Below the pieces are notes generated by a model, which worked only from the letters and a program-made list of their open reading frames with translations, had not been told where the DNA came from and searched no databases. From Pseudonocardia sp. (lineage in GTDB: Bacteria; Actinomycetota; Actinomycetes; Mycobacteriales; Pseudonocardiaceae), in contig NZ_JAJCYB010000073.1 in NCBI RefSeq assembly GCF_029263155.1, positions 1-64,000 of the forward strand: 64,000 bases of DNA. The letters run 5' to 3'. Both the position numbers and the translations under genes were made by a program. Below are positions 44,967 to 57,532 of the stretch, one piece after another. The stretch's first letter is position 1; each line of letters opens with the position of its first letter.

Positions 44967-46463
44967 GTGAGTACCGAACCGCCCGAGTCCGAGCTGCCCG
45001 AGCAGATGCGCGTGCGCCGCGCGAAGCGGGCCGACATGCTCGACAAGGGCATCGAGCCCTACCCCGTGGCCGTCGAGCGCACCGCGAGCCTGCGTCAGGT
45101 CCGCGACCGGCACCCCGATCTCCCCCCGGACAGCGCCACCGGTGAGGTCGTGAGCGTCGCCGGTCGAGTGATCTTCATGCGCAACACCGGCAAGCTGTGC
45201 TTCGCCACCCTGCGCGAGGGCGACGGCACGGAACTCCAGGCGATGCTCAGCCTCGCGGCCGTCGGGGAGGAGGCCCTCGCCGCCTGGAAGACGGGCGTCG
45301 ACCTCGGCGACCACGTCGCGGTGCACGGTGAGGTCGCCACCTCGCGGCGCGGCGAGCTGTCGGTGATGGCCGACCGCTGGTCGATGGCGTCCAAGGCGGT
45401 GCGCCCGCTGCCGGTGGCCCACCACGAGCTGTCCGAGGAGACCCGCGTCCGGCAACGCTACGTCGACCTCATCGTGCGCCCGCAGGCCCGCGAGATGGTC
45501 CGTACCCGCTCCGAGGTCGTGCGGACGCTGCGGTCGGTGCTGCACGAGCAGTCCTTCGTCGAGGTCGAGACGCCGATCCTGCAGACGCTGCACGGCGGCG
45601 CCACGGCGCGCCCGTTCGTCACCCACGCGAACGCGCTCGGCGGCCAGGATCTCTACCTGCGCATCGCGCTGGAACTGTTCCTCAAGCGCTGCGTCGTCGG
45701 CGGGGTGGAGCGCGTCTTCGAGATCAATCGGGTGATGCGCAACGAGGGTATCGACTCCACGCATTCGCCCGAGTTCACCATGCTGGAGGCGTACCAGGCC
45801 TACGCCACCTACGACGAGATCGCCGATCTGACCCAGCAACTCGTGGTCGAGTGTGCACGTACCGTGTTCGGCTCCCCGATCGTGCGACACGCCGACGGCT
45901 CGGAACACGATCTCGGCGGCGAGTGGCGTTCGGTCACCTTGCACGGTGCATTGTCCGAAACGGTCGGAACGAATGTGACGCCGGACACCTCGACCGAGGA
46001 ACTGCGCACGATCGCGGCGACCCACTCCGTCGAGCTCAAGGATTCCTGGGGCGCCGGGGAGATCACCCTGGAGCTGTTCGAGAAGCTCGTCGAGCACACC
46101 CTGATCGAGCCGACGTTCGTTCGGGACTACCCCGTCGAGGTCCGGCCCCTGGCCCGCCAGCACCGCTCCGACCCGCGTCTGGCCGAGGCCTGGGACCTGT
46201 TCGTGTTCGGCACCGAGGTGGCCGTCGGCTACTCGGAGCTCGTCGATCCGGTCGTCCAGCGCGAGCGCCTCACCGCCCAGTCCCTGCTGGCCGCGGCCGG
46301 CGATCCGGACGCCATGCAGCTCGACGAGGACTTCATCCGCGCGCTCGAGTACGGAATGCCACCCACCGGCGGGATGGGAATGGGCGTGGACCGGTTGCTG
46401 ATGACGCTGACCGGGTTGGGAATCCGCGAGACGATCCTGTACCCGCTGGTACGTTCCGAGTAG
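44967..46463 (+). CDS. lysS: Lysyl-tRNA synthetase, class II
   Basis: LysRS charges tRNA-Lys. The 498-residue enzyme has the N-terminal OB-fold anticodon domain ([27 protein letters not shown]), motif 1 around [11 protein letters not shown], motif 2 [24 protein letters not shown] and motif 3 [14 protein letters not shown] at 44967 is set by the leaderless -10 box and family similarity. It precedes lsr2 and clpC, as in mycobacteria. Confidence 0.97.
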   Translation: MSTEPPESELPEQMRVRRAKRADMLDKGIEPYPVAVERTASLRQVRDRHPDLPPDSATGEVVSVAGRVIFMRNTGKLCFATLREGDGTELQAMLSLAAVGEEALAAWKTGVDLGDHVAVHGEVATSRRGELSVMADRWSMASKAVRPLPVAHHELSEETRVRQRYVDLIVRPQAREMVRTRSEVVRTLRSVLHEQSFVEVETPILQTLHGGATARPFVTHANALGGQDLYLRIALELFLKRCVVGGVERVFEINRVMRNEGIDSTHSPEFTMLEAYQAYATYDEIADLTQQLVVECARTVFGSPIVRHADGSEHDLGGEWRSVTLHGALSETVGTNVTPDTSTEELRTIAATHSVELKDSWGAGEITLELFEKLVEHTLIEPTFVRDYPVEVRPLARQHRSDPRLAEAWDLFVFGTEVAVGYSELVDPVVQRERLTAQSLLAAAGDPDAMQLDEDFIRALEYGMPPTGGMGMGVDRLLMTLTGLGIRETILYPLVRSE

Positions 46464-46533
46464 CCACAGATATATGTTGTCCATGGACGGTGTCAGCCGT
46501 ACTCGGGGCAACAATGGTGTGGAGGCTGCCGCA

Positions 46534-46875
46534 GTGGCACAGATTCGGGAGATCCGGCTCGTCGACGACCTGGACGGAGCGGAAGCCGACGAGACCGTGG
46601 AGTTCGGCCTCGACGGCAAGAACTACGAGATCGACCTGTCGGAGAAGAACGCCGGAACGCTGCGCGACGCGCTCGCCGAGTTCGTCGCCGCCGCCCGACG
46701 CACCACGACCGGACGCCGCCGCGGCGCATCGGGTGCCGGCGCGGCTCGACGCCCCGCGATCGACCGCGAGCAGAACCAGGCGATCCGCGAGTGGGCCCGC
46801 AAGCGGGGCATGAAGGTCTCCGACCGCGGTCGGATCCCCTCCGAGGTGCTGGAGACCTACCACAGGGAGCACTAG
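46534..46875 (+). CDS. lsr2: Nucleoid-associated protein Lsr2
   Basis: Lsr2 bridges and silences AT-rich, often foreign, DNA. The 113-residue protein has the N-terminal dimerisation domain ([35 protein letters not shown]) and the C-terminal DNA-binding domain with the RGR minor-groove clamp ([10 protein letters not shown]). GTG at 46534 is 8 nt after GGAGG; longer in-frame starts exist but are unlike the family. It lies 70 bp after lysS. Confidence 0.96.
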   Translation: MAQIREIRLVDDLDGAEADETVEFGLDGKNYEIDLSEKNAGTLRDALAEFVAAARRTTTGRRRGASGAGAARRPAIDREQNQAIREWARKRGMKVSDRGRIPSEVLETYHREH

Positions 46876-47103
46876 CCCTTCCCTGTTCCGCGGGCCTGCC
46901 CATCCCCGTTGCCGGGCGGAATCACCCGGCCCCGCGGCGCGTTGAATGACCTGACGCGCGGTCACGGCCGTGTGCGCTCGGCGCGCACTACAGGCGCCCA
47001 CCCCCGAACGCCCGATACAGTGGTACGGGCAGGCGTAGGCGGTACTGGGCGCAGGCGCGCGCGTCAGCACGGCGCAGCATGGCGCAGTAGGCGAGGAGAG
47101 CGA

Positions 47104-49647
<2,544 letters not shown>

Positions 49648-49665
49648 CCACGCCCAGGCACGACC

Positions 49666-49705
49666 CGAACGGCCCGCCCGGACCCCGGTCCCGGCGGGCC
49701 GTTCG
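49666..49705 (+). terminator. Hairpin after clpC
   Basis: CGAACGGCCCGCC (49666-49678) pairs perfectly with GGCGGGCCGTTCG (49693-49705) around a 14-nt loop, 18 nt after the clpC stop. No T-run follows. Confidence 0.75.
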
Positions 49706-49719
49706 CCGTATCCCACCCC

Positions 49720-49756
49720 GCGAGTCGGGCCCTGCGTGCGCGCGAGTCGGGCTCTC
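49720..49756 (+). repeat. 22-bp dispersed repeat, 1.7 copies, after clpC
   Basis: GCGAGTCGGGC then CCTGCGTGCGC (49720-49741) and a partial second unit (49742-49756) match the array after ino1 with one base change. It sits between the clpC hairpin and the promoter of the YihY gene. Confidence 0.85.
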
Positions 49757-49771
49757 AGGGCCCCGTGCGGC

Positions 49772-49784
49772 TACATTCCTTCCC
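49772..49784 (+). promoter_or_regulatory. Leaderless-type -10 box of the YihY gene
   Basis: TACATT (49772-49777) is followed by 7 nt and the GTG start at 49785; no ribosome binding site is seen. Confidence 0.5.
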
Positions 49785-50783
49785 GTGAGCTCGGTGCGGG
49801 CCGTCCCGGAGACGGAACTGATGTCGGGCGAGGAGCTCTCCGCCGACGACGCCTGGCACACGGTTCGCCGCATCCATCTCGGGCCCCTGTTCGCCACCGC
49901 CTTCGTCCGGTTCCGCTACGGCGACGGGTTCAGCCACGCGCGGGCCTTCGGCCTGCAGCTCGCGCTCGCCGCCGTGCCGCTCGTCATCGCCGGGGCGGGG
50001 TTGGCCACCTCGCTCGGCGCCGAGTCGATCGCCGAGGTCGTGGCGCGCACCGTCGTGGCGATCTCACCCGGCAGCAGCGACGCGTTGCTCGCCGACGTGA
50101 TCGACGCCGACGAGGAGGGCAGCGAGCGTGGCGAGGTCGTGCTGGTGCTCGGATTGGTCACCGCCTTCCTGGCCGCCACGTCGGCGTTCGCGCAGCTCGA
50201 GCGCGGCATCAACCGGATCTACGGCACCAAGCGCGACCGCCCGGTCCTGCGCAAGTACGGGCGCGCCGCGCTGCTGACGGCCTCCGCAGGCGTCGCGATG
50301 GCCGTCGGGCTGCTGCTGATCGTGGCCGGCGAGCCGTTCGGGGAGGCTCTGGAGGAGGTGTACGACTGGGGCGACGCCGCCGAGACCGTCTGGGACGTCG
50401 TGCGCTGGCCGATCGGCCTCGCCGCCCTCGTCGTCGCCGTCACGATGCTGTTCCGCTTCGCCCCGCGGCGGCGCCAGCCGAAGCTGAGCTGGCTCGCGGT
50501 CGGGGCGAGCGTGACCGTGCTCGCCTGGCTCGCCGGGTCCGGGCTGCTCGCCCTCTACGTCGTGGCCGCGGCCGGGTTCGACGAGACCTACGGCCCGCTC
50601 ACCGCCGTCATGGCCCTGCTGATCTGGGCCAACCTCACCGGCATCGCCCTGCTCGCCGGCATCGCGCTGGCCGCGCAGCTGGAGGCCGTGCGGGCCGGGA
50701 TACCCGATCCGCTGCTGCTCGACAGCGACGACGACGGCATCCCCGACCAGCTCGACGAGCACCCGGGCTCACCCGCCCGCTGA
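49785..50783 (+). CDS. YihY/BrkB family membrane protein with a calcium-binding-like C-terminal motif
   Basis: The 332-residue protein has about six transmembrane helices and YihY-type sequence (FSHARAFGLQLALAAVPLVIAG, AQLERGINRIYGTKRDRP, NLTGIALLAGIALAAQLEAV). The family is widespread and poorly understood. The tail holds DSDDDGIPDQLDEHP, matching the Asp-rich thrombospondin type 3 calcium motif (DxDxDGxxDxxD), which is unusual for this family. GTG at 49785 is supported by the -10 box. Its end overlaps the convergent HxlR gene by 15 bp. Confidence 0.85.
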   Translation: MSSVRAVPETELMSGEELSADDAWHTVRRIHLGPLFATAFVRFRYGDGFSHARAFGLQLALAAVPLVIAGAGLATSLGAESIAEVVARTVVAISPGSSDALLADVIDADEEGSERGEVVLVLGLVTAFLAATSAFAQLERGINRIYGTKRDRPVLRKYGRAALLTASAGVAMAVGLLLIVAGEPFGEALEEVYDWGDAAETVWDVVRWPIGLAALVVAVTMLFRFAPRRRQPKLSWLAVGASVTVLAWLAGSGLLALYVVAAAGFDETYGPLTAVMALLIWANLTGIALLAGIALAAQLEAVRAGIPDPLLLDSDDDGIPDQLDEHPGSPAR

Positions 50784-51413
50784 CACCGCGCGCGGTCGGG
50801 GGCGCGGGAAGAGCCGCACGAAGCGCTCCGCCAGTCTCCGGTCGCCGCGTACGGCCGCGGCGGGCAGCTCCGCTCCGCCGAACACGATCCCCTGCAGCGT
50901 GCCGGCGTCGACGGTGAGCACGGCATCGGGGTCGGAGGTCTCGCGTCGGGAGATCCGGAAGCGTCCCCCGGCGACCTCGGCTACCAGCCGGTCCGCGCCC
51001 AGATGCAGGGCCACCGTGGCCCGCAGGTCGCCGGCCGCCGCGACGTCGAAGGTGGTGCTCAGGGCGAGGGCGAGCGCGTCGGCGGTGAGCGCGGCGCGCG
51101 GCACGAGCGGGGCCCGGCTGCCCCAGCGGGCCAGCGCGACCAGCACGTCCTCCAGCTCGTACCCGGCACCGGTGAGCTCGTAGACCCGGGCCCCGGACGG
51201 CGGTCCGAGGACCCGGCGGTGCACGAGGCCGCGGCCCTCCAGGTCGCGCAACCGCTGCACGAGGACGTTCTGGCTCATCCCCGGCAGCCCGGCGGCGAGA
51301 TCGGTGAAGCGCTTCGGCCCGAGCAGCAGGTCGCGCACCACCAGCAAGCACCAGCGCTCACCGACGGCGTCCAGCGCTCGCGCGACGCCGCAGGGATCGT
51401 CGTAGCTCCGCAT
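50769..51413 (-). CDS. HxlR family transcriptional regulator with C-terminal sterol-carrier-like domain
   Basis: The 214-residue regulator has an HxlR winged helix (CGVARALDAVGERWCLLVVRDLLLGPKRFTDLAAGLPGMSQNVLVQRLRDLEGRGLV) and a C-terminal half like an SCP2/sterol-carrier domain (TVALHLGADRLVAEVAGGRFRI...ADAVLTVDAGTLQGIVFG). ATG at 51413 has TACTGT 7 nt upstream, so it is probably leaderless. It is divergent from a broken hydrolase gene, its probable former target, and may respond to a small lipophilic ligand. Confidence 0.88.
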   Translation of the reverse strand: MRSYDDPCGVARALDAVGERWCLLVVRDLLLGPKRFTDLAAGLPGMSQNVLVQRLRDLEGRGLVHRRVLGPPSGARVYELTGAGYELEDVLVALARWGSRAPLVPRAALTADALALALSTTFDVAAAGDLRATVALHLGADRLVAEVAGGRFRISRRETSDPDAVLTVDAGTLQGIVFGGAELPAAAVRGDRRLAERFVRLFPRPRPRAVSAGG

Positions 51414-51464
51414 GCCCGCAACAGTAGCTTGCTTATCAGGACTAGTTACTTCTAATTTAGTAGC
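51414..51464. promoter_or_regulatory. AT-rich divergent promoter between HxlR gene and broken hydrolase gene
   Basis: Two leaderless-type -10 boxes face outward: TACTGT (51426-51421, minus) 7 nt before the HxlR ATG, and TAATTT (51453-51458, plus) 6 nt before the hydrolase ATG. Between them lie AGTA/TACT half-sites and the palindrome ACTAGT, a likely HxlR operator. The segment is far richer in A+T than its surroundings. Confidence 0.6.
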
Positions 51465-52097
51465 ATGCGATCGATGACGCGGGTCGCCCACGCGTCCGCA
51501 GCCAACGAGTTCGTGCTGGTCCCCGGCGCAGGTGGCGCAACCTTCGGGCGTCGCGGTCATCGGGCGACCGCCGTCGACCTGCCGGCGGCCGACCCCTCCG
51601 CCCGCCTCACCGACTACGTCGACGCGGTGGTCGCCGCAGCGGACGGGCGCCGCGGCGTGGTCGTCGTGGGCCATTCCCTGGGCGGGTTCAGCGCCCCGCC
51701 GGCCTGCCGGTCGCTGGAGGCCGTCGGGCTGGTACTGGTCAACGCGATGATCCCGATGCCGGGCGAGACGGCGGGCGAGTGGTGGGAGACCACCGGATTC
51801 GAGGCGGCGATCACCGACGCCGCCGCGCGGGACGGCCGGGACCTCGCAGCGGATCCCGACCAGCGGGAGACGATGTTCCACGACGTGCCGCCGGAGGTGG
51901 CGGCGCAGGCGTTCGCGCGCCCCTTCGCGCAGGAGGAAGGGGTCCTCGTGGACGCCTGGCCCGCCGACGGGTGGCCCGCGGCCCCCATCCGCGTGCTCGC
52001 CACCCCGCGAGGACCGCTTCTTCCCGGTCGGGTTCCAGCGCCGCGTCGCCCGCGAGCGCCTCGGCATCGAGCCCGACGAGATGGCCGGCGGTCACCT
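51465..52097 (+). pseudogene. Broken alpha/beta hydrolase gene (frameshift, deletion, lost 3' end)
   Basis: The frame encodes [24 protein letters not shown] (nucleophile Ser) and PIRVLAT, as in salicylate-esterase-like hydrolases. Three lesions are visible. The segment after PGAGG lacks the usual 8-10 residues before RRGH. A run of four C at 52003-52006 has one base too many: removing one C continues the family sequence as REDRFFPVGFQRRVARERLG...GGHL. Just after GGHL (catalytic His) the coding sequence runs into the 22-bp repeat and no proper C-terminus or stop follows. The start at 51465 is supported by a leaderless -10. A sequencing error could explain the frameshift but not the other lesions. 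Confidence 0.75.
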
Positions 52098-52140
52098 TGC
52101 GTGCGCGCGAGTCGGGGGCTGCGTGCGCGCGAGTCGGGAC
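52098..52140 (+). repeat. 22-bp dispersed repeat at the end of the broken hydrolase gene
   Basis: TTGCGTGCGC (52098-52107) leads into one full unit (52107-52128, GCGAGTCGGGG then GCTGCGTGCGC) and a partial unit to 52140. It matches the arrays after ino1 and clpC and lies between the hydrolase remnant and the stop of the convergent GAF regulator gene. Confidence 0.85.
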
Positions 52141-52158
52141 TCCGGGACGGCCGCGGGG

Positions 52159-53625
52159 TCAGGGCGCGGTGATCGTGAGGCGTGCGGTGAGGACGGGACG
52201 GCGGGGGTCGCAGGCCGGGAGCGCGCGCAGGAGGCGCTGGGAGAGCTCCGGGTCGTCGGCGCCGTCGGCGGTCCCGGCCAGCGCCCACATCGCTTCGACG
52301 TCGCGGCTGTCGAGCACCGCGCGGCGCAGTGCCGCGGCGAGCAGCTCGCGCTCCTCCCGGACACCGGGTGCCTCCGAGCGGGGCAGCAGCGGGCCGCGGT
52401 AGGCGCGGGCGGCGTCGCGGACGTGCCCCGCGGCCAGCGCGGCGCGGACCGACACGAAGTCGGCGTCGACGCGGGCCCGCAGTCGGTAGGGCTGCGTGCG
52501 CAGCATCCCCGCCCCGAGTGCGACCCGCAGGCGGTGCATCTCCGCCCGGACCGTGACGGCCTTGCCCGCGTCTCCGTGCAGCGCGGCGGCGAGCTCGTCG
52601 GCGGTGAGACCGTCGCGTCTCAGGGCGAGCAGGGTGAGCACCTCGGCGTGACGCAGCGTCAGTCGCACGGGCCCACCGTCGAGGCAGGCGATCGCGCGGG
52701 TGGTCCCGAGAAAGGGCAGCGACAGCACCGGACGCGGCGGGGACCCGGTGCGGTGCAGCCGCATCAGCCATCCCTCGGCCAGCTGCTCCAGCACGCCCTC
52801 GCCGCCGTCGCCCAGCGCCACCCGGTCGCCGACGTCGGGCAGCTCGACCCTCGAGGGCAGCCAGTTCGGTGGATTGGCGGCGAGCACCCGCCCCGTCGGG
52901 GTGAGCAGGGCACCGGGCTCGTCGCGCAGACCGATGAGGTGGGTCAGGTTGCGCGCCAGCAGCCGCTCGTTGCGCACGGCCAGCTGCGCGCCGAGGTGGC
53001 TCTCGGCCAGCCGGGCCGCGGCGACGACGAGCGCGAGCGTCGTGGGGTGGAACGTCCGCACCGGCCCGGTGACGTCGACGGCGCCGATCACCTCGCCGGA
53101 GTCGGGGTCGTGTATCGGGCTGGCCGCGCACGTCCAGCTGTGGTAGGTCCGGACGAGGTGCTCGGCGGAGTGGATCTGTACAGCCCGGTCGGCGGCGAGC
53201 GCGGTGCCCATGGCGTTGGTGCCGATGCTGTCCTCGGTCCAACGAGTGCCCTCCACCAGCCCGACACCCTCGGCCCGGCGCAGTACGTCGCGCTGGCCCT
53301 CGCGCCACAGGATGTGCCCCTGTGCGTCGGTCACGATCATCATGTGCATCGCCTCGTCGGCGATGGCCACCAACGTCTCCCGCAGGACCGGGATCACTCC
53401 CGCCAGCGGGTGGCGACCCCTGATGCCGCCGATCTCCGACGGGGAGTAGACGTGCGGCGGGTCGCCTCGCTCCGGGTCGACACGCGCCGCGAGCGAGCGC
53501 CGCCACGACTCCGAGACGATCTCGCGCGGTGTGGCCGCAGGCCGGTCACCGGACAGCACGTCCTCCCGCGCCCGCGCGAGGATGCGGGCGCGCCGCAGCT
53601 CGTCGTCGGCCGGCACGGCCTCCAT
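52159..53625 (-). CDS. GAF-domain transcriptional regulator with SARP/BTAD-like C-terminus
   Basis: The 488-residue protein begins like AcoR-type activators (REIVSESWRRSLAARVDPE) with a GAF sensor region (VTDAQGHILWREGQRDVL...GTRWTEDSIGTNAMGTAL...SPIHDPDSGEVIGAVDVTG). In place of a sigma54-interaction domain it ends with a winged helix (LTLRHAEVLTLLALRRDGLTADELAAALHG) and a helical BTAD-like segment. It is divergent from the aldehyde dehydrogenase gene and probably activates it in response to an alcohol or aldehyde. ATG at 53625; a 9-bp inverted repeat lies 10 bp upstream. Confidence 0.87.
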   Translation of the reverse strand: MEAVPADDELRRARILARAREDVLSGDRPAATPREIVSESWRRSLAARVDPERGDPPHVYSPSEIGGIRGRHPLAGVIPVLRETLVAIADEAMHMMIVTDAQGHILWREGQRDVLRRAEGVGLVEGTRWTEDSIGTNAMGTALAADRAVQIHSAEHLVRTYHSWTCAASPIHDPDSGEVIGAVDVTGPVRTFHPTTLALVVAAARLAESHLGAQLAVRNERLLARNLTHLIGLRDEPGALLTPTGRVLAANPPNWLPSRVELPDVGDRVALGDGGEGVLEQLAEGWLMRLHRTGSPPRPVLSLPFLGTTRAIACLDGGPVRLTLRHAEVLTLLALRRDGLTADELAAALHGDAGKAVTVRAEMHRLRVALGAGMLRTQPYRLRARVDADFVSVRAALAAGHVRDAARAYRGPLLPRSEAPGVREERELLAAALRRAVLDSRDVEAMWALAGTADGADDPELSQRLLRALPACDPRRPVLTARLTITAP

Positions 53626-53634
53626 CGTCCGCCA

Positions 53635-53663
53635 TCAAGTCAGTGCAGGCAAACCTGACTTGA
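53635..53663. promoter_or_regulatory. Inverted repeat (candidate operator) beside the GAF regulator start
   Basis: TCAAGTCAG (53635-53643) and CTGACTTGA (53655-53663) are perfect 9-bp arms with an 11-bp spacer that itself contains part of CAGG/CCTG. It begins 10 bp upstream of the regulator ATG and 118 bp upstream of the dehydrogenase ATG, well placed for autoregulation and for activating the divergent operon. Confidence 0.6.
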
Positions 53664-53781
53664 AATCGCACTGGCGGTATGGACAGGTTAGACGCACCGC
53701 ATGTGCGTGCAACCCGTCTGCAACCCCCACCTTCCTAGTGTCCGACATCACCTGTCCGAAGACGATGTGGAAGGACCACAG

Positions 53782-55304
<1,523 letters not shown>

Positions 55305-55305
<1 letters not shown>

Positions 55306-55682
55306 TGGCGCGGCGGGTCGTCCTCACGCCGGCGGCTGCGGATCTCCTCGTGAAGCTGACGGAGATCCACGGCCCGCTGATGTTCCACCAGTCCGGCGGG
55401 TGCTGCGACGGCAGCTCACCCATGTGCTACCCGGCCGGGGACTTCACGATCGGCGGATCCGACGTCCATCTCGGCGACCTGGTCGTCGACGGGCTCGACG
55501 CGCCGATCGGGTTCCACATGTCGGAGTCCCAGTTCGCGTACTGGCGCCACACCCACCTCACCGTCGACGTGGTGCCCGGCCGCGGCAGCGGGTTCTCGGT
55601 CGAGGCGCCGGAGGGCGTCCGGTTCCTGATCCGCTCCCGGTTGCTCACCGACGAGGAGTCGGCCGAGCTGAACGGCGTGTGA
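55305..55682 (+). CDS. DUF779 family protein
   Basis: The 125-residue protein has the DUF779 pattern MFHQSGGCCDGSSPMCYP with three Cys and a WRHTHLTVDVVPGRGSGFSVE segment. DUF779 genes regularly follow ExaC-type aldehyde dehydrogenase genes; the function is unknown, and the Cys-rich loop suggests metal or thiol chemistry. Start and previous stop share one base (TGATG), so translation is coupled. Confidence 0.9.
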
Positions 55683-55750
55683 CACCGCGGCGGGGGCGGA
55701 CCACACTGGTCCGGCCCCGCCGTGTCCCGCAGACGAGAGGAACGACGACT

Positions 55751-56344
55751 ATGTCCGAGCCCACTACGCTGCGCGACCTGGTCGGCCTGCCCGAGCAGCC
55801 GGCGAGCCTCGCCGCCTCGACGCTGGTCATGGTCGACCTGCAGAACACCTACACGCGCGGCGTGATGGAGCTGGAGAACGTGCAGCCCGCGGTCGACGAG
55901 GCCGCCGCGCTGCTCGACCGGGCCCGCTCGGCGGGCATCCCGATCATCCACATCCAGCACGACGGCGGTGAGGGATCGCCCTACGACGTGCGCGTCGAGA
56001 TCGGGGCGATCGTGGACCGGGTGGCACCCCGCGACGGCGAGGCGGTGATCGTCAAGAACTTCCCGAACGCGTTCACCGCCACGGACCTGAACGACCGGCT
56101 CGCCCCCGGCAGCAACCTGGTGCTGGCCGGGTTCATGACCCACATGTGCATCAACTCCACCGCGCGCGGCGCGTTCAGCCTCGGCCACAGCCCGTCGGTG
56201 GTGGCGGGCGCCACGGCCACCCGGACGCTCCCCGGAACGGACGGCACACCGGTGGCGGCGGCGGCGCTGCAGGCCAGCAGCCTGGCGGCGATCTCCGACC
56301 TGTTCGGCGTCGTCGTGGCGAGCCAGGCCGGCATCCCGGACTGA
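55751..56344 (+). CDS. Isochorismatase-like cysteine hydrolase
   Basis: The 197-residue protein has the catalytic triad of the cysteine hydrolase/isochorismatase family: Asp in MVDLQNTY, Lys in VKNFPNAF and Cys in THMCINSTARGAF. Family members hydrolyse amides such as nicotinamide or carbamoyl compounds; the substrate here is unknown. AGAGGA lies about 9 nt before the ATG. It is 68 bp after the DUF779 gene and may share its transcript. Confidence 0.88.
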   Translation: MSEPTTLRDLVGLPEQPASLAASTLVMVDLQNTYTRGVMELENVQPAVDEAAALLDRARSAGIPIIHIQHDGGEGSPYDVRVEIGAIVDRVAPRDGEAVIVKNFPNAFTATDLNDRLAPGSNLVLAGFMTHMCINSTARGAFSLGHSPSVVAGATATRTLPGTDGTPVAAAALQASSLAAISDLFGVVVASQAGIPD

Positions 56345-56399
56345 TCGCTTCCCGGTACGGCCGCCCGGTCCTACCCTGGCGCGGTGGCCGTGCCGGCTC

Positions 56400-57227
56400 T
56401 CAGCTGAGCCGCTCGTCCAACGCCAGCAGGGTGGCGACCGCTCCGGCCGCGAGCCCGATCCCGCGACCGTGGCGCACGTCGGGCTCGCGCGGGTTGATGC
56501 GCACCAGCGCGCCCGACGCGGCCGTGGCGAGCTCGGCCTCACGACGCACCGTCGGGATCGCCGTGCCCGCCCCGATCTCGACGGCGGCCATCCCCGCCGG
56601 ACGGTGCTCCCGCAGCCATGCGCGGTGGGCCCGCATCTGCACCGACGAGCGGTCGGGCAACCACTCGACGTCGCCGAACATCAGGATGTTGGGCCGCGCG
56701 AGCGCCCCGCAGGCGGGGCAGGACGGCAGCGGCGGGCTGGCGCGCATCGACACCTCGTCGACGTCGACGGTGATCCCGTCGGCGGTCCACACCGGCTGCC
56801 CGCAGTCCTCCGTGCACTGCAGGTGATGGATCGAGCCGTGGCACTCAGCGACCCCGGCCAGCCCGGCCCGCTGGAACTGGCCGTCCACGTTGGACGTGAA
56901 GACGCGCGTGGGTCGCGCCGCCGCCCAGCGGCCCAGCACCGCGAACCCGACGTGCGGGACCGTGGCGCGGTAGCGAGCGAGGCGGTGGCCGTAGAAACCC
57001 CAGGCCAGCTGCGGGTCGTCGCCGAAGTGCACCGGGTCGGCGATCTGCTCGAACCGCAGCCCCAGCGCCGCGTAGGGCGGGTAGGCACGCCAGAAGCCCT
57101 CCGGCCCGCGGAAGTCGGGCAGGCCGGAGTCGACGCCCATCCCGGCTCCGGCGCAGATCAGCAGCGCCCCGGCGTCCCGGATCAGGGCGGCGGCGCGATC
57201 GAGCGCGGCCGGGTCGAGCTCGTTCAG
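56400..57227 (-). CDS. Sir2-family NAD-dependent protein deacylase (probable CTG start)
   Basis: The protein has sirtuin motifs: LLICAGAG-MGVDSGLPDFRG (NAD loop), FTSNVDGQF, ECHGSIHHLQC (catalytic His), zinc pairs CTEDC and CPAC, and RPNILMFGD. The first in-frame ATG (57140) would cut off the AGAG half of the NAD loop; no ATG or GTG exists upstream. The CTG at 57227, overlapping the mhuD stop (CTGA) in the style of other couplings here, restores a 275-residue protein beginning LNELDPAALDRAAALIRDAG. The C-terminal NAD-binding part lacks the usual GTSL-like sequence (IGAGTAIPT). Confidence 0.82.
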   Translation of the reverse strand: MNELDPAALDRAAALIRDAGALLICAGAGMGVDSGLPDFRGPEGFWRAYPPYAALGLRFEQIADPVHFGDDPQLAWGFYGHRLARYRATVPHVGFAVLGRWAAARPTRVFTSNVDGQFQRAGLAGVAECHGSIHHLQCTEDCGQPVWTADGITVDVDEVSMRASPPLPSCPACGALARPNILMFGDVEWLPDRSSVQMRAHRAWLREHRPAGMAAVEIGAGTAIPTVRREAELATAASGALVRINPREPDVRHGRGIGLAAGAVATLLALDERLS

Positions 57228-57532
57228 GAGCCCGCCACGGATCGCTGGACGACCTCGAACTCCAGCACCGACGATCCGGTGCCGACGGGCTTGGCCCGCT
57301 CGCCCGCGTGCGCGGCCATCCCGGAGCCCGCCATCCAGGCCCGGAACGACTCGTCGTCCTCCCAGTGCGTCATCACGAAGTAGCGGGTCTCCCCGGCGAC
57401 CGGGCGCAGCAGCTCGTAGGAGATGAACCCCGGTGCGCTGTCGACCGCGCCCAGACGCCCCGCGAACCGGCGTTCCAGCTCCGGGCCGGCACCCTCGGGG
57501 ACCTCGATTGCGTTGATCTTCACGACGGCCAT
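57224..57532 (-). CDS. mhuD: Heme-degrading monooxygenase (MhuD-like)
   Basis: The 102-residue ABM-domain protein is very like M. tuberculosis MhuD (Rv3592): it starts AVVKINAIEVPEGAGPELE and keeps Asn7, Trp66 and His75, the residues needed for heme binding and ring opening. MhuD-type enzymes free iron from heme. It lies divergent to an alpha/beta hydrolase gene with 19 bp between starts, as Rv3592/Rv3591c are neighbours. The ATG at 57532 has TAGCCT exactly 7 nt upstream, so the transcript is probably leaderless; the promoter overlaps a DtxR/IdeR-like core. Confidence 0.9.
   Translation of the reverse strand: MAVVKINAIEVPEGAGPELERRFAGRLGAVDSAPGFISYELLRPVAGETRYFVMTHWEDDESFRAWMAGSGMAAHAGERAKPVGTGSSVLEFEVVQRSVAGS

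Noticed and set aside
51465..52172. Intact 235-residue hydrolase
   Set aside because: After residue 180 the frame leaves family sequence for Arg/Pro-rich junk, while the correct continuation is in the next frame.
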